64,000 nucleotides of DNA from positions 10,236,212 to 10,300,211 of the forward strand of contig OX465102.1 in the NCBI GenBank assembly GCA_949987565.1, read 5' to 3'. Source of the stretch: Luidia sarsii (lineage: Eukaryota; Echinodermata; Asteroidea; Paxillosida; Luidiidae). Positions 23,355-33,600 of this stretch are shown in pieces. Within the stretch, counting starts at the first letter, position 1; each line of letters begins with the position of its first letter. A program made the position numbers and the translations under genes. The notes beneath the pieces are model-generated. The model made no database searches, had not been told where the DNA came from, and saw nothing but the letters and a program-made list of their open reading frames with translations.

Positions 23355-23860
23355 AGCTTGCTTTTCCCGTAATTAGCCCCCCCCCCCCCGCGTTGTGCAT
23401 GTGGTGCACAAAGTGCAGAGCTTGGTTCGAAGTGCCGTTGTCAACAACGTCAGCTTTGTGTCGCCCGGGAACGGCAGTACATCACTCCGACGTTCAACCT
23501 TTCAAGAGTACATCTGTCGTGAATTAGAGCTCAAGCAAGCACAGGCACACCCCAAGGGTTAGATAGGTCATTAGCAACTGCACGACCTTAATTACAAAAC
23601 AAAAAATCTTACGGAAACGTCACCATTAATTAATATTGGTTGGAACTTTACTTTTCGAATGTAAGAATCCAAATGTTCTTGCTATTTGCGTCCATGATGA
23701 AAACTTGGTATAGAAACTTACCAGATCTTAATCACATAGTGGTGAAAAGGGAGGGGTCTTATAATACTTCTCAGAGCATTCATATAATATGATTATCTAT
23801 TATAACTTATTCCTTTACAACCCTATGAAGTATCTTTTTATATCTTGTAATTAAGTATAT

Positions 23861-24037
23861 CAATACGGGCGATTCACAATACTATGCCTTCAAGTGTTTG
23901 CAACGCGTTGACCATTGACCTACCACAATGTGCGGAATCTACCGACCCAATGCACGTCTGGAAAGGGTCGACTGATTCCGCGCATTGTAATGCGTTGCAA
24001 ACTCTTGAGGGCGGACTATTGTCAATCGCCCGTATTG
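23861..24037. mobile_element. Small TIR element (177 bp)
   Basis: Ends CAATACGGGCGATT and its complement. Similarity continues inwards for about 80 bp per arm (GTTTGCAACGCGTT against AATGCGTTGCAAAC; TGCGGAATC against GATTCCGCGCA), so nearly the whole element folds back. Confidence 0.75.
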
Positions 24038-24779
24038 GAGACGTGCTTGAAGTAATTATTTTGACAGATCCCTCGTATTTTATGTATTTATTAAAGCGAC
24101 TCTGCTTCTATATAGTGAAATGACAGAAGCTTCGTCTTGTGCCCTTTATTTTTCTGATATTTTTGTTCCATTTGTCTACCACATTCCATTGTTGATCGTC
24201 TACCACACTCTATTCTGGTTCTTAAAATTTGAATGGAGGTCTCTACCACCTCTTTGTCAATAGAGAACAAAATATAAGAACTGAATGAGGGAAAAAATCA
24301 TGCTCTATTATAAACGCAAAACCATGATGCCCATAGCTAGCCCTATGTATCCCTTGATTCTCCCATTCATCTTTCGACTGTATATAAACCCACGCGTGTG
24401 TTCTTAATAGCGTTTCTGAGATGAGTCCCCTGTTCCACAAGGATGCGCACCCCTTCCATTTGAATGAAGCCTCAACGGATTTTCTTGCTCCATTTTGTAA
24501 AATGTATCAACATGCACGTACGTGCACAGCACTCCCAACTTTACTACCGCAGTACAGTACATGTACATGCACGTGCTGCTGAGTGCTGTACACTTAAACA
24601 GTGAATGTGTTCCGATACCACACTACACGTATAGTACTACCATGCCACTGTACGCAATCAACCTCAAAATAGCGCCCAAGTTGCGTACAGCCCAAAATGA
24701 GAATTTCAATCCTTGTCAACGGTCGTGTGAGGGCAGCATTCAACGAATTGTCCGAAACGCGATAAATTAAAATATGCCG

Positions 24780-25207
24780 CGTTCCAATCGCGTTGTGATT
24801 ACCGTGTTCACGAGTTCACTAGTCGTGAAGAGGCGTTCCAATCGTCTGGTAACTCGTGGTCACCACTTGCCACCAGTTCAAGACTTGGCAACAAAAAGGA
24901 GTCAGGAGGTTCAGGAGGTCAAAGGGCACTAAGTTACCAACATCGATCGATGCATGCATGAGTTACAATAAGATTACGATATTATGGTGGCGGCTTCTGC
25001 ATCCAGGAACGAAAAACCAAATTTACCATGAATTATTTTACTACACTGTCCTAGGCGCACATGTCAGGACTAATAGCATCTATTCGGTCTTTGCGCTTGC
25101 GCACTGTGCGTGTTGGCGTGGTATTGGTGAGTAGCATTGGAATGCAGCCCACTCGTGAACTGGGAAATACTGGTCGTGAACACGATCAACACGACGTGAT
25201 TGGAACG
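24780..25207. mobile_element. TIR element (428 bp)
   Basis: Ends CGTTCCAATCGCGTTGTG and CACGACGTGATTGGAACG are inverted with two mismatches. Inner blocks GTGTTCACGAG and GTCGTGAACACGA are also inverted. The superfamily cannot be assigned because the target duplication is unclear. Confidence 0.7.
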
Positions 25208-27203
25208 TAACACAGCATATTACTCTCAAGAAAAACGGTTATTGTGACGAATAGAGTGACGATTTCTCAAAAACTACAGTATCTATCATGACCATCTACA
25301 AACTGTGTAAATTAGGAGGAAATCTGTGGACATCGATGTATTGGGCCTGAATTCTGCACTTGTTCAGTTGACAACCCACCGCCGCGCGAGGGCGCTAGAC
25401 GAAAAGGCACTGATTCGAGTCCTTGCAAGTGCGCGTGCCCAGCCTGTTTGAAGGTCGACTGACTCGACCATGGCAAGCTTGCGATGGACAATGTGTGCCA
25501 TGAACGAATGATGCAACGACACGTCGACCTGGTCGCTCCTTTACATTGTGATAACAATCGCCGCCAGTGATACGGACGTTTCAGTTGTGCAAGTTTCCAT
25601 AGCGGGCTATATAGTTATTAAATCAAACGGAAATAATAACCTCGAATTATTGCAGAAGGCATGGCCAGTAGCTATAGTATGTAGACAAACGGTACCGGTA
25701 GGCCTTGGCCTATATCCCGCATTTTCCGTCGCCTGAAGATCATGATTCTGCTGCATTGAATTTGTCAACTATAGGCCACTCCATTTTTGTTGAATATGTT
25801 TAACTTTGTCAACCCCGTTCAGAAAGCAGATTCCAAATTATTGTCTATAATTACTAGGACTATTGCATAATGATGTAACTTCTTTCGATAATCACATGAT
25901 AATTATGGTCAAAGTTTCATTGTAACTTCAAAAGAAACCGAAAGTCACGCACGACTCTTAAAGAAAATGCAATTTTTGTGTACATAAATTACAAAAATTA
26001 ATAATTGTTTTCTTAAAACGTTTTTTAAACATTGCTGGCTGCTGCACTTTGAACTGTGATCAGTTATTATGCCTTTTGTATTATATTAGTGAGGAAACAC
26101 GGTTGGTTATAAACCATCCCAGAAATAAACTCAATCAAACACTGTCTTATTTTTAAAAATTCAGTCGGGGGAATTGCATTTATAGCTGAGCTAGTTAGGC
26201 AATGGTTCCGGCGAGGATTCTTAATTTATAAAAATAGAACATTTTCGCTACGAAAAAGAGAACCCATACTGCTTGAGAGAAAGGTCCTGCTAGAATCAAA
26301 ACGTCGGGCTCTTCCCATAATATATATATATATTTTTATATAAAAGGTGGATGAAAATAAGAAAAGAGGCAATCAAGGAGGCATCAAGTTATTGATTGAA
26401 ACGCTTCCAGCGTGTAACGATGCAAGGCCAGGGCATCAGAGATAAAAGAGCTCTGTTTAGACAAAATGACCTCGACAACAGATCCTATCGGAGCGCATTC
26501 TATACGTCAAGCTCCATGCTTTAATGCATTCATTTGTTTTTCATGTTTAGCTAACTATATAAATTATGCAGTATATACTGTATTACATGCACTGGTTTAC
26601 ATCAGTACATGTACTATGTATAGGCGGGCTAAATCAGTGAAAATGTACTAGCTACATCGCCTGTGTGCGCGTATAGCAAGCTAGGGGCCTATGCTTAAGC
26701 TTGTTTGCGACGGTCGACCTTGGAAGGAATCCTTTTTATTCAGTTAAGTTCGGTAATAGTATAAGTATATGCGTGTCTGCTATAGAAACGACACCAGGGG
26801 AACGTGTCAATAGATGAAACAGTATACTGCTGAGGCCCTTTCCGAAAGCCCGACTTATAGGCTTCGGCTCCGGCTTCGTCTCTGTATAGTGTTATCCAAA
26901 AGGTCAGGGTTAGGCCTATAGTCTAGTTCTTGGTTGAAGCTGAAACTCAATGGTTCAACTCAATTAGTCCCTCAATCAAACTCCATGGTCTTATAGTCTT
27001 GGTCAAAACAATCCAAAGGAAAACTGCCCAGACATGCAGATCGATGCACAGTATGTGAATACAAGTTCCTGGAAATCCCCAATCACTTCCACTTTTTACC
27101 ACGGCCCGTCCTTCCTCCATGATCACCTCTACTTCCTTGTTGTCACATTGGGAAACGAAGCAGGAGGCCTACCGTTTTCAGGCCTTGTGCTCCAAAATCG
27201 GAC

Positions 27204-27241
27204 GAAAGAAAGAAAGAAAGACAGATAGAAAGAAAGAAAGA
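27204..27241 (+). repeat. GAAA microsatellite
   Basis: Repeated GAAA units interrupted by GACAGATA, about 400 bp upstream of the PGRMC start codon. Confidence 0.85.
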
Positions 27242-27448
27242 CGAGGACGAAGCCGTAGCCAAAGCCGAATAAGGATTTTTTTAAAGGGATCTTTTCCCCG
27301 GACTGACATTATAATTTTTTTGCCGGACAGAAGAACTGGATCGAAGGTCACACCAACAATAAGCTCAACCTCGAAATCCACAGGTCATCGACTCGCATTA
27401 TAATTATCTAGAAGAGGGCGCCTTTCGCTCGCACGCACGTACTGTACA

Positions 27449-27489
27449 CACGGACGTGTATAAAAAACCGTTTTTTATACACGTCCGTG
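27449..27489. promoter_or_regulatory. 41-bp palindrome with TATA on both strands
   Basis: Two perfect 20-bp arms (CACGGACGTGTATAAAAAAC and its complement) around a single C. Each arm contains TATAAAAAA, so a TATA-like box faces both ways. It lies 142 bp upstream of the PGRMC ATG, a plausible core-promoter distance with a short 5' UTR, and is followed by TGTACA palindromes. Promoter function is inferred from position only. Confidence 0.5.
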
Positions 27490-27631
27490 ACTGTACATTG
27501 TACAGTACACGTAGTCTTTACTGCACGCTGCGTGGTACCCCGCACCGTTTGAAAGGTAAACTCACAATCCGCGCAACTCGGATCCCGACTAGGCAAGTTG
27601 CCCTGCACAAAAAAATACATACACATCAAAA

Positions 27632-30600
27632 ATGGCGGTCGAAGAACTCCTGAAAGAGCTCTTTTTCAACCCGATCAACCTCGCCCTCCTCTCGGTCTGC
27701 GGGTTCTTGCTCTACAAGATCTTCGCCGGGAGCAGGAAGAAGCCGGAGCCGGTCAGGGACCCCCCGCTGCCCAAGCTGAAGAAGCGGGATTTCAACTTGC
27801 AGGATCTGAAGGAGTACGACGGCACGGGGCCCGAAAAGCGCGTTCTCGTCGCCGTCAACGGCAAAGTGTTCGATGTCACTCGGGGAAAGCGATTTTACGG
27901 ACCAGGTAACTCAGTGAATTCAGTCCTAAAAGTAAAACAATATCCAGTTTCTGGATTCATTTTTGATCTGATCTTTGGTTGAGCAAAGATTCCGGGGAAA
28001 GGAAAGGGAGCCGATTTCCGAACTTTTTTGCCAACAATACGGCAAGAGTTTTACTTTCTTTAGTTTTACTTAAACTACTTAAGTTTTAGTTGACCCTCAC
28101 CGGAAAGTCTGGACAAAAAATACTAAGGCTAGGTCCACAGCAGACCACCTATTGTACTTGTGCTAGTAGCGTTATGTAGACAATAGCCATTGTCTGGCAC
28201 AGCCAAATTTCGTGAAAATTTAACACGTATTTAAAAAGTGGTTGTTACGGCAGTCATCCGTGTGGTTCCCTGACTTAACAGTATTTGTCAGGATGTTTAG
28301 CTCCTGGAACCAGACTATCAGCTAATAGACTGGTTCAACCAGCCTGCAATGCTGACGAAATACAATCAAGTCAGGGAACCACACGGATGACTGCCGTAAC
28401 AACAGCCAAGTCTGCGTACTTTTTTTTACGCGTACGTGTGGCACAGGCGCAGCGAAGTGCATGTTTTTGTACTAGGCCCGTAGGCGGAGTAACTTGAACC
28501 CGACAAGTCACCCTTTTGTATCATAATTTGGAATTTGGAGGGTCACCCGGCCCCTCCAAATTTCGAAAAAGGGAAAAAAGGGTGACTTGTTGCCGACAAG
28601 TCACCCTTCTTTCCCTTTGCCAAAATAGTCGGGTACAAGTTACTTGGCTGGACTAGTTGTTTTGTACACAGACGTAAACTTGTGAGAAGAAAACAGATGA
28701 ATTTTTGGGAGTATTCCAAATTATTTGTTTTAAACCCCCTTCCCATCCATCCCTAACCTCCTCTCACCCCAGAGCCCTCATTCATATTCATGAGGCTTGA
28801 TTGCCTTTCATTCTGTTGTTAGAAAAAGTGAGGTTTTGGGTGAGGGTACTAAACTGAAATCTTTCCGTTATTTTACTAATTTGTAACAGGGGGATTGTTT
28901 GAACAACCTTGTACTTGTAGATATGCAGTGCCAGTTTGTTGATGTCTATCACTCCATGAATGGCAATTTTAATGATTTTTTTAATTAGTAATGTTATTAA
29001 TATTATTAATCTTTTCAAAAAGTCCAAAAAGTACTTGGATTTTTTGGCTTCGGCTTTTTTGAACGTTTTTTGCGGATAGTGAGGCATCTTCAATCATTCC
29101 GGAAACAAAATGTGCTGCATTTTTGTTTTACAGTTACACAGGGGTAGATACATGGTGTATCAAATTTGTTACAAAATATATTGTAAGAAGGATTGATACA
29201 ACATAGTAACATGCTAAGGTTCCCTTAGTTACTTCCTACCACCCTTCTCTTCCTTCTCTCAGGAAGATAACTAATGAAAACCACCATATTCTCCACACTT
29301 TAGATCGTCTGGCTGATGCCATTCCAAACTCACCTGTTTTTCCTTTCAGACGTGATGGTAACCTTCATGACTTAATTGTCCGAGCAGAGGTTCCCCCTTT
29401 GGACACTTCACCTCCCACCAAATTTGGTAGTACATTTAAGTGTACCTCGAAATGCATTGTTTGCAAGACCCATGTCAAGGAAATATGTAGACTCTTTCAA
29501 TGGACATTCTTTTGGAACTACCAACACGACCTGTACAGTTGTATGGCTCTATGCACTACCTCAAACACCTCATCTCTTGTAGAGTTTGTAATGTTCAGTA
29601 TGTTGGGGAGACCAAAAACACCCTAAAAACATATCTATTGCCATAGGTCTACAATCAAAACCGGTAAAATGGACACCCCTGTTGGGTATCACTTCAATCT
29701 CCCTGGAGCATTTGATATCAGATCTGAGTGTACTGGGCATAGAATTCCTTGGTCACCGTAGTAATGCTGTCCGGCTTAGCCAAGAGAAAATGTGGATGAA
29801 GAGTCTTCGGACTATTCAACCACATGGTCTCAACATCCAGGAGGGTAATGACTAACACCAAGTGTGCTTTCTGATAATCCTTCATTTGTGTTCACTCCTC
29901 CATACTTCTCTCTTTCCCCCTCTTCTCATTAATCCCTACCCTACTCATTGCCCTTCCCTTTGATCTCTCCCTACCAGCTTTTCTCTGTGTCCTTTGTTTC
30001 ACATCTGTGTCCTATTCACTCTCTTCCCCGTCCTTCTTGTACATGTACATTGTATCTACATATTTTGTCTTTTAGAAAGGTCCTGCTAGGATCAAAATGT
30101 CATCAGGCCCACAAAATTTTGAGAAACATACTATACATGGGCGTGTATATTATCATTTTCCAAAATTTTGATGTTTCTGATTGACATTATTATTTTTTTA
30201 ACTGAGTAAAGAAAAAGATGTAAGTTGTATCAACAAATGCATGCAATGTGGCTGTCCGCGGCCGCAGATTGCATTACTCAAGCAGTGTGTGCCACTTGTA
30301 ACCCTTAAGTAGGGTTTGAGAATTGAGATACACTTATGCACCAGGATTAAACCCCATTGTGTGCTGGACTTCTCAATTTCTACATGGTATCATACATGTA
30401 CATGTACTGTAGCGGGTAGAGTATTACCTGTAGTCCTTGTACCGGTACTCTGTCTTCGATCAATATCAATGTTGACTAATTTAGAACAAAAAAAAGTACA
30501 AGGGCTACTGTAATCGTAGCCAGGTATCGGTATGGTGAGTTTTGGTTTGTTCAGAATCGGATCAATTTATCAATTTCATTTACCGGCACCTCTTTATGAA

Positions 30601-33600
30601 TGCCCAACTTACAGGTCATACATGTGTCGATATAACATGGTGTTACCCCAAATAACATCAAGCAGGGCAAACCCTCATTGAATTGATCTTGCAGGTATTT
30701 CCACACATTATGCAAGAACTTGCTTTTGCTTTCACTGTGTAATGTAAACGTATCTGCAGGAACTGGTAGTACCAGTAGATGTGTGCGTTACATTATACAC
30801 ATGGTATTGCGTATTGCCCAAATGATTTGTAATGCTTTGCACAGGTTTCTCTATGCCACAAGAATATCCAATACCACAAGTATGCCCCTGCATACTAAAC
30901 TGTGAGGCGACCCACCTCACACTGTTGATGGGCCACCTCCGGAGTTTGTCTCCAAAAGCAAAACGTGCCACCTCAGGGGTCAGAATCATGCTTGAAAAAA
31001 TGTACACAAAATTATACAATAGTACCAGACTACAGCATAGTGAAGATGGCTGTTCAGAATGTGTCCTTGCAGCACATTGCTTCATGTTTCTCCACATTTA
31101 TATTTAATATTTATTTCATTTTCGGGGGTATCATTAACACTGAATCACAAAAAGTAGGCCTACAAATCAAATAAACATAACAGATTACAATTAACAATAC
31201 CCAATTAGCTTCCGCAGGAATTCCGAGATTCAGGATAAAACTCATTAAATACAGAATATTTAGAACCTTGAGGAGTTGTTTGAAAACAATTAAAACAAAA
31301 TTAAGTACCCCCGGTAATTGTAAACAATTGAAAAAAAATCGTAATTTCTGGCAAACAAATTAAATTAATGAGATTACATAATATAAATAAATGAGTCAAA
31401 ACAAACAAGAAAAATGAGATGAAATAAAAGCCGGATAACTTTGATTTTCAACAAATTAGGATAGAAAATATCTCGGAAGGAAAATTCTAGAAAACTTGAG
31501 AGATGGGGTCTAGACAACAGACTGTACAGTACATCCACATACTTGAGTGCTTTAAGCCGCATCCGCACTGGACTTATTTTTTACCGAGCCCGTGGGTAAC
31601 ATTCCAATGGGTAAATCTTCCCGGCGTCCGCACTTGGACTTTCGACTCGGGTAAACTAACCGAGACGACGCAGTAAAACTAACCGACTGGCGCGTATAAA
31701 CGCAAGAGGGCGCTATGGTGGTGACCTTTCACCGGATGTAAATACCATAAAACTACGACACGTCGACCCTGCTCGAAAAGTAAACAACATTGTTGTATTG
31801 GGACCATGGCACGTCACGTGGTATTTAGGGCCTCTGGCAATGCGGGGCGCCGGATGTGGTTTTTTACCGAGTCGTTTACCGAGACGTCGTGTCCGGATTG
31901 GACTTTTCGGCTCGGTTAAACTGACCTGGTCAATTTAACCGGGCAGAAGTTGGTCGGTTAAACTACCCACTGGAGTCGGGTAAGTTACCTGGGAGGAAAA
32001 CTTTCTGGCTGTCCGCACTGGACTTAAAATGGTCAATTTACCCATTTGCTCGGTTAGTTTACCCATTTTAAGTCCAGTGCGGACGCGGCTTTAGACTCAA
32101 TTTTTAATGAATCTGTGACCCATGGAACCTCCACATGGCACATTCCACAATAGGGTCGTTCAGAAAGTGGTCTATCTTCGGTTTACCGGTAAACTGAAAA
32201 GGGTGTATCTAGTTCGACTAGTTGTGTCTGAACGGTCTACGTAGACCGTTTTAGGTATTACAAACGGTCTATCTTAGACCGCAGAGGAGGGGTGGACTAG
32301 ACTACGAAGACCGGTCTACGTAGACCGGTCTACAAACCTTAATGTGTCTGAACGGTCTATCTCATAACCACATCCGGGTTTTGGCAGACGAGCAGGCGCA
32401 TTACATAACCGGTGATTTATGTCACTGCCCAAACTGCGTCAATTAAGGGAAGTTGGGATTCAGGGTCAAGCAATGTGCGTGTCCTCTTAGTACCAGAGAC
32501 TGTTTTCAGTTGAACTCAGTGAGTATGAACGCAAGGGGTTTGCACTTTGCAATGAAATGTTTACCTCCCGCTGTGACCGCAAATAATAGACCTTTTTTCG
32601 GTCTCCGTAGTACGGTGTCTGAACGTAGCCAATGTACCAAAACTTGTTTATTGAGCAAAGTAATGGTTGCGAAATGCTTCCTCAGGTTCACAATATATTG
32701 TCTAGAGGAAGAATGAAATGGAGTTGGAAGAAGCTCGTACGATCTGTGTCGGGGGAGAAAAACCTTGGCATGTACATGTACAGTACTCCTGCAAGTGCGC
32801 ATGTGTGCACAGCATGCACAAAGCGCGTGACTCCCTGATAGCAATCTCTGCCGCAAATTATCGGAATAATGATATCCGCCGGATTAAAGGGTACCCTCCA
32901 CCGGTGTGCTTTACACACCCACCTATTACCTGTATGTGCATTCTTGCTGGTACTTGTCTGTCACTAAGTCAACAGCAAAATGCCAGACAGCCTGAGTAAA
33001 GTGAGTTTATGGTAATCAGTTTATTACTGGACTTTGTGCCATAGGCACACAGTCGCAGGACCCCACTTTTGAATTGCTTTTTTTCTTGCGTAAGGATCAA
33101 AGTGAGTTAATGAGCAGATTTTGCGAGGGATTTTGCAATCCATTTCAGCCAGACAGCCACACATCTCAATGACCTGCTGCTTGAATTTCTAAGCTGAAAT
33201 TAGAATAGATAATCTAACTGGCATTCTGTCCCGAGATATGCTCTCGCTGCCTCTGGCTGTACAAATGAGCAGCTGTTGATGAGAACCTAGACTGCAGTAA
33301 AGTGTGACCAACAAATTACACTTGTGCACTGCTTTGACAAAAGAAAATTGTCAACTAATCTTTGCAGGCAAAGATTAGTTGACTATTTTGAGAAGGCCAC
33401 CATCTAAGGGCTGGATAGCTCAGATTGTAAGAGCACTGGTATACTAAACCAGAGGTCTTGGGTTCAAGTCCCCGGCCCAGGCAAAGTGACAGCCCTCTAA
33501 AGCCCCTACACAACATTGGTGGAGGTCAAAACACACACAGCTACGGTAACTGACCTACAATGTAAGTCATTGGTCAGTTGTCACAAATCTTTGTGTGCAC

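Larger units (their letters stand above)
23355..27448. other. Intergenic region, MCMDC2 to PGRMC
   Basis: About 4 kb without a gene I can support. It holds the TIR elements at 23861 and 24780, a Penelope-terminus repeat at 26276, an (AT)n run near 26321 and GAAA repeats at 27204. No clear polyadenylation signal was found directly after the MCMDC2 stop; an AATAAA occurs at 26124. Confidence 0.6.

Noticed and set aside
33411..33481. Functional tRNA gene
   Set aside because: Cloverleaf is nearly complete but the anticodon loop differs in each copy and the same leader and tail recur, so it is a SINE head.
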